A DNA stretch of 64,000 nt from Falsiroseomonas sp050563545 (GCF_050563545.1 NZ_JBNXUM010000001.1:124001-188000), one strand, 5' to 3'. Shown: positions 16,751 to 26,695, numbered from the stretch's first letter. The notes: a model not told the origin generated them from the letters alone. Translations and numbers: made by a program.

Positions 16751-17219
16751 TGAACGGGATCAGGTTGCTGGTCGGAAGCCATGGCGTGAAGGCGAGAGTC
16801 ACCGTGACGGTGCGGAACTTCGCCAGCCCGTATGTGCAAACGGAACTGCAATCGCCAGAGCTCGGCGTGCCCGACAACGCGCCCGCGCTGGTCACGCAGG
16901 TGCACGTAGAGCTTGATACGGTCACCGTGGCACCGATCTGGTTGTCGTTGCTGACGGCGCTGCTGCTGCTCACCGTGGCGCTGGACACATCGATCAACGC
17001 TCCGCTCGAAACCTCCTGAGAGTTCATCTGAACGTATTGCGCGGCGGTGCGCGCAATGCTTTCGAGCTTGATCGCCCGTTCCACGCCGCGGCCGAGATCG
17101 AGCGCGCCGCCGAGCAGGGTGACGAGGATCGGCGCGATAAGCGCGAATTCCACCGCGGCGACGGCGCGCTGGCCGAGCCGGCGGCGAGGGTGTTTCGCCA
17201 GGGCTGACGGTACCGTCAT
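16707..17219 (-). CDS. Second TadE/TadG-like pseudopilin
   Basis: A 170-residue protein with the prepilin-like segment RAVAAVEFALIAPILVTLLG near residues 18-37, then a Ser/Thr/Val-rich domain with a cluster of four Cys (STCTCVT... and DCSSVC) likely to form disulfides in the periplasm. I chose the ATG at 17219, which follows a GGAG site and comes directly after the stop of the TadG-like gene. It is one of two adjacent TadE-type genes, a frequent arrangement in Tad loci. Confidence 0.8.
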   Translation of the reverse strand: MTVPSALAKHPRRRLGQRAVAAVEFALIAPILVTLLGGALDLGRGVERAIKLESIARTAAQYVQMNSQEVSSGALIDVSSATVSSSSAVSNDNQIGATVTVSSSTCTCVTSAGALSGTPSSGDCSSVCTYGLAKFRTVTVTLAFTPWLPTSNLIPFNALGTQSRSVVVRL

Positions 17220-17223
17220 CCTC

Positions 17224-18828
17224 CTACTCCAGCAGGCGCACGACGCGGATCTGCGGGGCGATCGTGCTCCCGAAATTGGACTCGCAATTCGTGGTGACGG
17301 ACGAAACACCCTGCATCCTGACCTCCCCCCCGACAAGGGTCAGGCAGCCCTGCGCGGAGACGCTGGACGCGCTGGTGCTGGTGCCGTTCCCGCCGGCGCC
17401 GATGGTCGCCAGCGGGGCGTAAATCGCCCCGGTAAGGCGCGACGTGCTGTTCGCGCCCCAGCAGACCTGCATGTTGCTGCATGAGCCAGAGGTGCGGTTG
17501 CCGCTGAGTTCCGTCGATGCGACGCCGTTGACGGTCTTGCCCTCGCGGTAGATGAGCATGCCGCGGTAGGGCCCGGTTGTCGGCGCCTGCAGTTGCGCCG
17601 TGCCGCTGACGCTCATCGTGCCGGCGGTGCAGGTCTGCCCGCTGCAGCCGCGGAGGAAGACCAGGGTGACGCCGACGGTGGACGAGATCGAACCGACGGA
17701 GGGGCAGGTGGTCAAGGCGTAGCTCGCCGGGACCGCGCAGACGGTGCCGGAAACGTCAAGGCCAGCGCCGTTCATGAAGAAGTACGTACCCGGCTTGAGG
17801 AGCAGCGTCCCGCCGTTCTTCACGTTCACGCTCGTAGTGATGAGGTAATACGGATACTGCGTGCCCTGATAGACCCAGCCCGAATCCGTGACGGGCGACA
17901 GTGTCAGGGCACTGTTCACGTTGTTGCCGGGCTGGCTGAAGCTCGTGCTGCTGGTGATTGCCGACGGGCTGGAATTCGACAGGATCGATTGGTACGCGAG
18001 GTAGGGATCGTCCGTCGCGATGCCCGACACCGGCGGCCCGTTGCACAGCGATATGGTGTTCGAAGCCGCGGTGCAGGTCTGGTTATAGCTGCAGGCGCTG
18101 TTATTGTTCATGCAGCCGCCAAGCGACTGCAGGTTGGATACGATGACGTTGGTTGAGTTGCCATTGAAGTAGATGGAGTCGCTGCCCGGGGCGTTCGACG
18201 CCAGCACGCAACCCGGCGCGTAGGTCGAGCTGTTACCCGACAGCGTGATCCCGCCCTGGCCGGTGGCGTCGCTCAGCGCCAGCACGCAGGCAGAGCCGAT
18301 CACCTGGCTTGCCGCGACGCCACGGGCATAGATCTCCTGCGTGGTGCTTCCCGCCGCCGCGAAGAGGCCCGAGATGAAGCGCGGCTGGTTGCGCCAGATC
18401 CGGACCTCCACGGCCCGATTGTTGCCGGTGTAGCTGCCGGTCGCAGGTGGCGAGTTCACTGTAACGGTGTTGGAGGAAGTCGCGTTGGTGAATCCGTTGC
18501 GCGTCGCGACATCGGTTGCCGCTGCGATACCCTGAGTTTGCGAATTGCTGAAACTGGAGTTCAGGGCACCATACGCATATTGGAGGCGGACGGCGCCGGC
18601 CAAGGCAGCGGCATCGGCCGCGTTCTGTGCGTCGCGGCGGATGTCGTACCAGCGCCCCGCCTCGGTCGCCAAGCCGGCCATGCCGACCACGACTGTCGCC
18701 ATGATCCCGAAGGCCGCGGCGGTTGCGCCGCGACGGTCGCTGAAAACCCTGGCTAGAGCTGCGCGCGTGTTTTGCACCGTTTGGGCCAACGCACGGCCTG
18801 CTCTCGCCAACCTCTTATCCGCAGCCAT
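17224..18828 (-). CDS. tadG: TadG-like protein with Tad N-terminal domain and beta-rich C-terminal domain
   Basis: A 534-residue envelope protein. The N-terminal Tad domain is clear: DRRGATAAAFGIMATVVVGMAGLATEAG with its helix at about residues 32-55, followed by YDIRRDAQNAADAAALAGA. The usual TadG carries a von Willebrand A domain after this; here I see no MIDAS motif. Instead there is a long Asn/Ser/Gly/Thr-rich region with many Cys and segments such as KPGTYFFMNGAGLDVSG and GAIYAPLATIGAGGNG that look like a parallel beta-helix. The start at 18828 has GGAG upstream. It heads the leftward arm of the Tad locus. Confidence 0.8.
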   Translation of the reverse strand: MAADKRLARAGRALAQTVQNTRAALARVFSDRRGATAAAFGIMATVVVGMAGLATEAGRWYDIRRDAQNAADAAALAGAVRLQYAYGALNSSFSNSQTQGIAAATDVATRNGFTNATSSNTVTVNSPPATGSYTGNNRAVEVRIWRNQPRFISGLFAAAGSTTQEIYARGVAASQVIGSACVLALSDATGQGGITLSGNSSTYAPGCVLASNAPGSDSIYFNGNSTNVIVSNLQSLGGCMNNNSACSYNQTCTAASNTISLCNGPPVSGIATDDPYLAYQSILSNSSPSAITSSTSFSQPGNNVNSALTLSPVTDSGWVYQGTQYPYYLITTSVNVKNGGTLLLKPGTYFFMNGAGLDVSGTVCAVPASYALTTCPSVGSISSTVGVTLVFLRGCSGQTCTAGTMSVSGTAQLQAPTTGPYRGMLIYREGKTVNGVASTELSGNRTSGSCSNMQVCWGANSTSRLTGAIYAPLATIGAGGNGTSTSASSVSAQGCLTLVGGEVRMQGVSSVTTNCESNFGSTIAPQIRVVRLLE

Positions 18829-18938
18829 GACGCAGCTCCATACTCCCGGTCGGCAGTCCCGTTCGACCCTTACGCTAGCCGACCGCTGTCGCGAGGGCAA
18901 CGACTTCTCGATTTTTGATGAATGCCTCAATTTCGCGC

Positions 18939-18964
18939 TTGACTCGTCTCGCAAACGGTATACT
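18939..18964 (+). promoter_or_regulatory. Candidate promoter motif of the first flp gene
   Basis: TTGACT at 18939-18944 and TATACT at 18959-18964 are good -35 and -10 lookalikes but stand 14 bases apart, shorter than the usual 16-18. The same pair with the same 14-base spacing occurs before the second flp gene. The leader to the flp start would be about 120 bases. The spacing suggests an unusual promoter, an activator-dependent one, or a bipartite protein-binding site. Confidence 0.4.
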
Positions 18965-19092
18965 CGGCGGGTTATAGGAGCGTCAACGGTTGAATCTCCG
19001 GTGGCTCAATCAACCATCCTTGATGCGAGCCCCGCGGTTTTCTCGTATGATGATCCTCGGGCGCTTGGGGGATTGGCAAGGTGGACCACGGA

Positions 19093-19296
19093 ATGATCGG
19101 GCTGATCGAGCGCGCGTCCCAGGCCCTGCGCCGGATGCGCATGGACGACCGGGGTGTCACGGCCGTCGAATACGGGGTGATCGCGGCGCTGATTCTGGTC
19201 ACTTGCATCACCGCGATCGGCTTCCTCGGCAACTCCGTCTTCAACAACCTCTACCTGCAGATCGCGAACGCGACGCAGAACGCGCTTTCGCGCTGA
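19093..19296 (+). CDS. flp: Flp-family type IVb pilin (copy 1)
   Basis: The pilin subunit polymerised by the Tad machine. It has 67 residues from the ATG at 19093; a GTG at 19081 would add four residues. The AAGGTGG 9 bases upstream favours 19093. The processing site is Gly21-Val22 in DDRG/VTAVEYGVIAAL, with the Glu-Tyr pair characteristic of Flp pilins, followed by one hydrophobic helix. CpaA downstream is the expected prepilin peptidase. It is closely related to the second pilin at 19654. Confidence 0.93.
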   Translation: MIGLIERASQALRRMRMDDRGVTAVEYGVIAALILVTCITAIGFLGNSVFNNLYLQIANATQNALSR

Positions 19297-19302
19297 GGTT
19301 GC

Positions 19303-19329
19303 GAGTCAGGGCGCCCCTCGCGCCCACTC
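19303..19329 (+). terminator. Hairpin just after flp copy 1
   Basis: Arms GAGT-GGGCGC and GCGCCC-ACTC pair with a 2-base bulge (CA) and a CCCTC loop, starting 7 bases after the stop codon. There is no U-run. It may end the first pilin transcript or protect it from 3' decay. Confidence 0.5.
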
Positions 19330-19484
19330 GGACGCCTTGCTCGCGAAAATGTGAACTGAGCACTTTCATCTCGCCAACTACGGGAAACCCAGGCTCCGCC
19401 TTGCACCCGCCCGTTGCGGTACAGGCTCCGAGGACTCTACAGGTCGCGAAATCTCTTTTTTTAGGCATTCGAATTTTTTTCGAC

Positions 19485-19510
19485 TTGACTGCGTAAATGG
19501 AACGTATATC
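19485..19510 (+). promoter_or_regulatory. Candidate promoter motif of the second flp gene
   Basis: TTGACT at 19485-19490 and TATATC at 19505-19510 are separated by 14 bases, the same as in front of the first flp gene. Both copies are preceded by C and lie in or next to AT-rich DNA. The leader to the pilin start would be about 135 bases. Confidence 0.4.
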
Positions 19511-19573
19511 CAACCGTCGCCGGATCGAAGCGGCGTCCACGCCAGTGCGGGGGCGCCACCCCGATCCGACCTA

Positions 19574-19593
19574 CCCCGGAGCTTCGTCCGGGG
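19574..19593 (+). other. Leader hairpin of the second flp gene
   Basis: CCCCGGA (19574-19580) pairs with TCCGGGG (19587-19593) around the loop GCTTCG. It lies within the predicted 5' leader, 60 bases before the pilin start, and could stabilise the message. Confidence 0.5.
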
Positions 19594-19653
19594 CTGTCGC
19601 AACGACACCAGCTTCCGGTTCGTGGGCAACTGGAAACGAAAGGGGACCTCCTC

Positions 19654-19854
19654 ATGCTCGACAAGATCGGCCTCGCCGGCATGCGTGCCTATGGCGCTCT
19701 CTCCCGCATCGGCAAGGACAAGAAGGGCGTGACCGCCGTGGAATACGGCGTGATCGCCGCGCTGATCATCGTGGTCTGCATCGTGGCCATCACCACGGTC
19801 GGCACCAACCTGCGCACCACCTTCAACGCGGTCGGCAACAACCTGACCCGCTGA
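19654..19854 (+). CDS. flp: Flp-family type IVb pilin (copy 2)
   Basis: A 66-residue pilin with the processing site Gly25-Val26 in KDKKG/VTAVEYGVIAAL and the Glu30-Tyr31 pair, followed by a long hydrophobic helix. An AGGGG site is about 8 bases upstream. It shares the core VTAVEYGVIAALI with copy 1 but differs in leader and tail, so the copies may have different roles or expression. Strong hairpins flank the gene, as expected for an abundant, stabilised message. Confidence 0.95.
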   Translation: MLDKIGLAGMRAYGALSRIGKDKKGVTAVEYGVIAALIIVVCIVAITTVGTNLRTTFNAVGNNLTR

Positions 19855-19887
19855 TCCGGCAGCGCCGCCCGGCGCCGCCGAACCGGA

Positions 19888-19924
19888 TGGGCCGTCCGCC
19901 GCTTCTGTCGCGCCGGACGGCCCA
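19888..19924 (+). terminator. Strong hairpin between flp copy 2 and cpaA
   Basis: TGGGCCGTCCG (19888-19898) and CGGACGGCCCA (19914-19924) form a perfect 11-base stem with a 15-base loop, 33 bases after the pilin stop and 15 bases before cpaA. No U-run follows. A partial terminator or a 3' stabiliser here would let the pilin be made in excess over the machine genes. Confidence 0.65.
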
Positions 19925-19939
19925 GCCAGGGTCGGTCGC

Positions 19940-20452
19940 ATGTCCCTAGCCGCAGCCCTTGCCGCGATCGCGCTCCTGGGCTTCGCCGCCTGGCGTGACG
20001 TCGCGACCCGCACCATCCCCGATGGCGTCAGCATCGCGCTGGCCGGCATCGGTCTTGTCGCCCGCGCCCTGCACGGGCTCGAGGCTGCGGCCTGGTCGCT
20101 CGGCGCCGCCCTCCTGCTCGGCCTGTTGCTGGCGCTGCTGCATGCCAGGGGCTGGCTCGGCGGCGGCGACGTCAAGCTCGCCACCGCGCTCGCGGTCGGG
20201 CTAGACCCGCTCGACACCTGGGCCATGGTGGTCGCCACCGCGCTTGCCGGCGGGGCCCTCGCCCTCGTCTACCTGATCCTGCAGCGGCTCCTGCCCGCTC
20301 CGCGAGGATCAATCCGGCGTGATAACAGATCCCTTCCCGCGCGCCTCCTCTCGGCGGAGGCCTGGCGCATCCGTCGGCGGGGTCCGCTTCCCTATGGTGT
20401 CGCCATCGCCGCCGGTGGCACACTGATCATCATGCAATCCATCGCGAGTTGA
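19940..20452 (+). CDS. cpaA: Prepilin peptidase CpaA/TadV
   Basis: An inner-membrane aspartic peptidase of the A24 family that trims the Flp pilins and TadE/G-like pseudopilins. It has 170 residues and several hydrophobic helices. The two catalytic aspartates are Asp20 (in AAWRDVATRTIPD) and Asp77 in the GGGDVKL motif. It lacks the methyltransferase domain of PilD-type enzymes, as is normal for this short class. It sits between the pilins and cpaB. Confidence 0.93.
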   Translation: MSLAAALAAIALLGFAAWRDVATRTIPDGVSIALAGIGLVARALHGLEAAAWSLGAALLLGLLLALLHARGWLGGGDVKLATALAVGLDPLDTWAMVVATALAGGALALVYLILQRLLPAPRGSIRRDNRSLPARLLSAEAWRIRRRGPLPYGVAIAAGGTLIIMQSIAS

Positions 20453-20461
20453 GGCACATCC

Positions 20462-21301
20462 ATGCGTACGGTCCTCATCCTGGTGCTGTTCCTCATGGCC
20501 GCCGGGCTGGGCTACGTGGCCTATGAAGGGATGCAGCCCCGCGAGGTGGCGCAGCCCGCCGTCGCGCCGCCCCCCACCGTCCGGGTCCTGGTGGCCGCCG
20601 CGCCGCTCCACCCCGGCACCCTCCTGAAGGACCAGGACATCCGCGACCGCGCCCTGCCGCCGGACGAGGTGCCGGAGAACGCGGTCCCCGCCACGATCGA
20701 GCAGCGCGAGGAACTGCGCGGCGCCATGCTGCGGCGCTACCTCGCCCCGGGCGAGATGCTCTCGCGCGAGGACGTGCTGCGCCCGCGCGACCGCGGCTTC
20801 CTCGCCGCCGTGCTGCGGCCCGGCATGCGCGCGGTCGCCATCGGCGTGGACGCCCGCACCGGCGCCGCCGGCCTGATCTTCCCGGGCGACCTGGTGGACG
20901 TGATCCTCACCCAGAACTTCTCCGGGAACGAGGCCTCCTCCTCCCGCCGGGTGACCGCGGAGACCGTGCTATCGGGCGTGCGCGTCATCGCGGTGGACCA
21001 GATGATCACCCAGGGCGCCCCGATCCCCTCCGGCCGCGCCGCCGCGACCGAGGGCGTCGCCCGCACCGTGACGATGGAGGTCTCGCCCGAGCAGTCCGAG
21101 CGGGTCGCGGTCGCCGAACGGCTCGGCACGCTGATCCTCGCGCTGCGCCCGATCGACGCGCAGGAGGAGCAGACCGCACGCCCGACGGCCACCACCTTCG
21201 GCGGCGACGTCTCGCCCGCGCTCTCCAGCACCGAGGCCCCGGCCGCCCCGCGCATGCGGGTGATCCAGGGCAATGCGGTGAACGATGTAACCTTTCGTTG
21301 A
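20462..21301 (+). CDS. cpaB: Flp pilus assembly protein CpaB/RcpC
   Basis: CpaB is a periplasmic component that works with the secretin, probably in contact with peptidoglycan. The 279-residue protein begins with an N-terminal membrane helix (about residues 3-20), then a SAF domain (VRVLVAAAPLHPGTLLKDQDIR) and the RcpC/CpaB domain (GMRAVAIGVDARTGAAGLIFPGD, VDVILTQ). A GAGG site lies 7 bases before the ATG. It is ten bases downstream of cpaA. Confidence 0.93.
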   Translation: MRTVLILVLFLMAAGLGYVAYEGMQPREVAQPAVAPPPTVRVLVAAAPLHPGTLLKDQDIRDRALPPDEVPENAVPATIEQREELRGAMLRRYLAPGEMLSREDVLRPRDRGFLAAVLRPGMRAVAIGVDARTGAAGLIFPGDLVDVILTQNFSGNEASSSRRVTAETVLSGVRVIAVDQMITQGAPIPSGRAAATEGVARTVTMEVSPEQSERVAVAERLGTLILALRPIDAQEEQTARPTATTFGGDVSPALSSTEAPAAPRMRVIQGNAVNDVTFR

Positions 21302-21356
21302 ACTTGCGGAGGCTTCTTCTTCCCGTAGCCTTCCCCAGGACTTAGAGAAGAGGTCC

Positions 21357-22573
21357 ATGTCCGACACGGCCACGACCGCGCAGACCCGCCCCGCCCCGTC
21401 CCAGGACTCGCCCGGCGGACGGCGTTCCTTCGTCGCCTTCGTCAGCGAGGTCGCGTCGGAAGACGTGCTGCGCAGCGGCCTCGTCGACCTCGTCGCCAAC
21501 CCGCAGGTGCGCCAGGGCGGCATCCGTGCCGCGATCAGGGCCTTCGAGAAGGAAGAGTCGCCGCGCACCCTGCTGGTCGACGTCAGCGCCTCCAACGACC
21601 CGATCGCCGAGCTCGACGCGCTGGCCGGCGTCTGCGCCCCCGACACCAAGGTGCTGGTGGTCGGCGAACGCACCGACATCGACTTCTACCGGGAGATCAC
21701 CCGCCACCTCGGCGCCGACGAATACGTCGCCAAGCCGCTGACCCGCGACAAGGTCGCGACCCTGCTCGGGCCCTACCTCGCCGGCGACGCACCCGATGTC
21801 GCGGGCACCCGCGGCGGGCGCGTGGTCTGCGTCTGCGGCGTGCGCGGCGGCGTCGGAGGCACCACGGTCGCGGTCAACCTCGCCCAGCACGTCGCCGACA
21901 CCACGCGCAGCCATGTCGCGGTGCTCGACCTGCACCTTCGCGGCGGCCACGTCGCGATGATGTCGGGCGTGAAGCCCGCCAGCGCGCTGCGCCATGCGCT
22001 CGAGAACCCGCAGGTCGTGGACGGGCTGTTCCTGGAACGCGTCTCCGTCTCCTCTGCCGAGCGCGTGCGGGTCTTTGCCGCCGACGAGCCCTTCGACGCC
22101 GATCCCCGCCCGACGCCCGACGGCGTCGCGAAGGTGATCGAGCTGCTGCGCCAGCGCTTCAACGTCATCATCGTGGACATGCCGATCCCGCCCAGCCTGG
22201 CCGATCGCCAGGCGCTGGCCGTGGCCCGGCAGACCCTGCTGGTCTTCACCCCCGACATGGCGAGCCTGCGCGACGTCGAGCGCGCGAAGAAGATGGCGAG
22301 CACGCTGACCGGCGCGGGGCGCACGTTGCTGGTGCTGAACCGCTCCAACATGCCGGGCGCGCTGAAATCCACCATCATCAACGAGGCGCTCTCCGCCAAG
22401 CCCGATGTGGTGATCCCCGACATGCCGAAGCAGATCTCGCGCGCCGGCAACCTCGGCCGCGCCGCACTGAACGACAGCGCCGCGTTGCGCCGCGCTCTCG
22501 CGCCGCTGACCCAGGAAGTCTCCGGCATCCGCCAGCGCAAGGGCGGCGGCATCTTCGCGAGGTTCTTCTCCAA

Positions 22574-22577
<4 letters not shown>
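21357..22577 (+). CDS. cpaE: Tad pilus localisation ATPase-like protein CpaE/TadZ
   Basis: CpaE/TadZ places the Tad machine in the cell. The 406-residue protein has an N-terminal receiver-like domain (about residues 25-140) and a C-terminal MinD/ParA-type domain. The P-loop region is GVRGGVGGTT at 161-170: the signature lysine of the deviant Walker A motif is Arg163 and the P-loop lysine is Gly168. Family members often lack the second lysine but commonly keep the first, so ATP hydrolysis is doubtful here. It ends with an ATGA overlap into cpaF. Confidence 0.92.
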
Positions 22578-23994
<1,417 letters not shown>

Positions 23995-23998
<4 letters not shown>

Positions 23999-24945
23999 TC
24001 ACACTCCCGCTCCTGGTCGGCGCCGCGGCCGTCATGCTGGTCCTGGCCGCGCTCGCGCTGATCCCGAGCCGGGCAGAGCGCGACATCCGCAAGCGCGCCG
24101 CGCAGCTCGGCATCGGGATCGAGGACGTGCCCATCCGGGCGCGCCAGAGCCTGCGCCAGCTCACGAGCGAGGAGCGGCCGATCTGGCAGAAGGCGCTCGT
24201 CGCGCTCGGCCAGAACCCCGAGATCCCGGAGGCCTACCGCACCGCGCCGCTGCTGCTCGTGCTCATCGTCGCGGGCGCCGCGGGGGTCGGCATGTGGGCG
24301 GTCGGCGAGCGTTTCGGCCGGCCCGGCGCGCCGCTCGGCGCCGTCATCGCCGGGACCGGCGCGCTGATGTTCATGTTCCGCCGCGAGAAGAACAACTACA
24401 ACGCCCTCCTCCTCCAGCAGCTGCCCGACGCCATCTCGCTCGTGCTGCGCGCGGTGCGCACCGGCCTGCCGGTGACGGAGGCGATCCGCAGCATCGGCAC
24501 CGAGTTGCCGGCGCCGACCGGGGGCGAGTTCGACCGCGTCAGCCAGGAGGTCGCGATCGGCGTGCCGATCGACGACAGCATCTGGAACCTCTACGAGCGC
24601 ACGCTGATCCAGGAATACGCCTTCCTCGCGGTCACCGTCGGCCTGCAGGCCCAGGCCGGCGGCAACCTGACGGAGACGCTGGCAAACCTCGCCGACCTCG
24701 TGCGCAAGCGCGTCGCCATGGTCGTCAAGGTCAAGGCCATCACCGCCGAGGCGCGGACCTCGGCGGCCATCCTGATCGGCCTGCCCTTCGTCGTGTCCCT
24801 GCTCTTGATGGTCCTGCAGCCGGACTACGTGGGCGAGCTCTTCACCCATCCGAAGGCGGGCGGCCTGCAGGCGCTCTTCGTCATCCTCATGACCTGCGGC
24901 ATCCTGACCATCAACACCCTCATCGCGCGCGCGACTCGCGACTGA
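23995..24945 (+). CDS. tadB: Tad inner-membrane platform protein TadB
   Basis: One of the two type II secretion F-domain proteins forming the inner-membrane platform on which the pilus is built. The 316-residue protein has membrane helices at the N-terminus, at about residues 80-125 and two near the C-terminus. The F domain lies between (LPDAISLVLRAVRTGLPVTEAI and LQAQAGGNLTETLANL). It overlaps cpaF by four bases and tadC by one. Confidence 0.94.
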
Positions 24946-25886
24946 TGTTCGAGAACCTCCCCGTCCCGCCCTGGCTGCTGCTCGGCGTCGCCGTCCTGCT
25001 GGTGCTCGCCGCGCTCTACCTCGCGCGCGAGATCTCGGACCGCGAGCTCGCGCGCCGCGCCCAGCAGCTCGCCCGCCTCGACGACAGCGAGCTGATCTCC
25101 AAGACCGCCGGCGGCGTCGCGCTCGGCGTCGTCGGCAAGCTCGGCAACGCGCTGCGCGGCTCCTTCTTCTTCGCCGACAAGGACATCGAGACGATCGAGA
25201 GGACGGCGCGCGCCGCGGGCATGGACCCGCAGCGCGCGGTGCCGATCGTGATGGGCATCAAGGTCCTGATGCTCGTCGCGGGCCCCGCCATCGGCTACGC
25301 GCTCGCGGTCTCCTGGAACCTGGAGCTGCTAGGCAAGGTCTTATGCCTCGTGCTCGGCATGGCGATCGGCACCTTCGTGCCGAACTGGACGCTCGCCTTC
25401 GCCATCCGCTCCCACCAGGACAGCCTGCGCAAGGGCCTGCCTGACGCGCTCGACCTGCTCGTCGTCTGCGCCGAAGCCGGCCTCGGCCTGGAAAGCGCGC
25501 TCGAGCGCGTCGCGATCGAGATGCGCGACGCCAGCCCGAACGTCTCGACGGAGTTCGTCACGCTGCTCGCCGACATGCGCATGTCCACCGACCGCCGCGC
25601 CGCGCTGACGCGGCTCGGGGAGCGGACGGGCCTGGTCAGCTTCCAGCGCCTCGGCGGCACGCTGTCGCAGACGCTGCGCTACGGCACGCCCATGGGCCAG
25701 GCGCTGCGCGTGCTCGCGCAGGAGATGCGCAACGAGCGCATGATGCGCATCGAGGAGAAGGCGGCGCGCCTGCCCGCCCTGCTCGTGCTGCCGATGATCC
25801 TCTTCATCCTGCCCTGCCTCTTTGTCGTGCTGGCGGGGCCCGCGGCGCTGCGCATCATCGACGCCTGGAACGGCACCGGCGGCTGA
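24945..25886 (+). CDS. tadC: Tad inner-membrane platform protein TadC
   Basis: The second F-domain platform protein, 313 residues, partner of TadB. The start ATG overlaps the TadB stop (TGATG). Visible features are an N-terminal helix, the segment GLPDALDLLVVCAEAGLGLE that opens the F domain, a later SFQRLGGTLSQTLRYGTPMGQAL segment and C-terminal helices. It is the last gene of the rightward Tad arm and is followed by a hairpin. Confidence 0.94.
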   Translation: MFENLPVPPWLLLGVAVLLVLAALYLAREISDRELARRAQQLARLDDSELISKTAGGVALGVVGKLGNALRGSFFFADKDIETIERTARAAGMDPQRAVPIVMGIKVLMLVAGPAIGYALAVSWNLELLGKVLCLVLGMAIGTFVPNWTLAFAIRSHQDSLRKGLPDALDLLVVCAEAGLGLESALERVAIEMRDASPNVSTEFVTLLADMRMSTDRRAALTRLGERTGLVSFQRLGGTLSQTLRYGTPMGQALRVLAQEMRNERMMRIEEKAARLPALLVLPMILFILPCLFVVLAGPAALRIIDAWNGTGG

Positions 25887-25897
25887 GTGGCCGCCGG
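25876..25897 (+). terminator. Hairpin at the end of the rightward tad operon
   Basis: CCGGCGGC (25876-25883) pairs with GCCGCCGG (25890-25897) around the loop TGAGTG, which contains the tadC stop codon. It probably ends the tad transcript before the converging dienelactone hydrolase gene. Confidence 0.55.
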
Positions 25898-25920
25898 CCG
25901 GCCGCCGGACGCAGGGCCGC

Positions 25921-26583
25921 TCAGGCCAGCGTGCGGTTCAGGAAGGCCAGCGTCCGCTCCTCCGCCAGCTTCGCGTCCGGCGCGCTGTAGCTCGACCGCT
26001 CGTCGCAGCCGAAGCCGTGCTGCGCGCCGGGATAGACGAAGATCTCGACGCCGGGCTGCGCGGCGCGGATGGCCTCGACATCCGACATCGGGATGGAGTG
26101 ATCCTTCTCGCCGAAATGCAGCTGCACCGGGCAGGTCGCGACCTCGTGCCGCGCCGCCGCGATCCCGCCGCCATACCAGCCGCAGGCTGCGGCGAAGGCC
26201 CTGGACCGCGTCGCGCCGTGCCAGGCGACGGTGCCGCCCCAGCAATAGCCGACAATGCCGCGCTTCGCGCCGGCGGGCAGCGCGGCGGCCGCGGCCTCGA
26301 TGTCGAGCAGCGTGCCGGCCTCTGGCACCTTGGCGCGAAGTTCTCGGCCACGCTGCACGTCCTCCGGCGCGTAGCCCAGCTCGACCTTGCGCTCGGTGCG
26401 GTCGAACAGCGCCGGGCAGACCACCGCATAGCCTTTCGCGGCCAGGCCCGCGCAGACATGGCGCATGTGGTTGTTGACCCCGAAGATCTCCTGCACGACG
26501 ACCAGCGCGCGCCGCGCGTCCTTCGGCCCGTCCGCCCAGGCGTCGAGGCGGTGGCCGTCGGCGGCGGTCAGCTCGATCCACAT
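25921..26583 (-). CDS. Dienelactone hydrolase family protein
   Basis: A 220-residue alpha/beta hydrolase. The family triad is complete: Cys114 in GYCWGG, Asp161 in EKDHSIP and His189 in QHGFGC. The early oxyanion segment VVVQEIFGVN is also typical. Classical members open dienelactones in chloroaromatic breakdown, but many act on other esters; no aromatic pathway genes are nearby. The start at 26583 has GGAGAG 8 bases upstream. Confidence 0.92.
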   Translation of the reverse strand: MWIELTAADGHRLDAWADGPKDARRALVVVQEIFGVNNHMRHVCAGLAAKGYAVVCPALFDRTERKVELGYAPEDVQRGRELRAKVPEAGTLLDIEAAAAALPAGAKRGIVGYCWGGTVAWHGATRSRAFAAACGWYGGGIAAARHEVATCPVQLHFGEKDHSIPMSDVEAIRAAQPGVEIFVYPGAQHGFGCDERSSYSAPDAKLAEERTLAFLNRTLA

Positions 26584-26608
26584 CTCGCGTTCTCTCCGGT
26601 TCGCGGTA

Positions 26609-26695
26609 GAGCAGCGCCCGTCCGGCCGCTTCGCGGTACCGCCGAACGGACGTAAGCTGCTCCAGAATTTACATTTCGGGAGGACCACCTCCCGA
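26609..26695. other. Two hairpins in the divergent gap before dlh and the DUF4169 gene
   Basis: A long imperfect hairpin spans 26609-26662, with paired blocks GAGCAGC/GCTGCTC, CGTCCG/CGGACG and TTCGCGG/CCGCCGAA around a TA loop. A second perfect hairpin follows: TCGGGAGG (26676-26683) with CCTCCCGA (26688-26695), loop ACCA. They fill most of the 155-base divergent region and could be leader RNAs or operator sites. Confidence 0.55.

Larger units (their letters stand above)
19297..19653. other. 357-base intergenic region between the two flp genes
   Basis: No coding sequence was found here. It holds the hairpin after the first pilin, an AT-rich island with two T-runs (about 19451-19480), the candidate promoter at 19485 and a structured leader before the second pilin. 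The presence of both a possible terminator and a new promoter suggests the two pilins are made from separate transcripts. Confidence 0.6.

Noticed and set aside
19378..20238. Minus-strand open frame running across the second flp gene and cpaA
   Set aside because: Opposite clear pilin and prepilin peptidase genes; the composition is that of a shadow.
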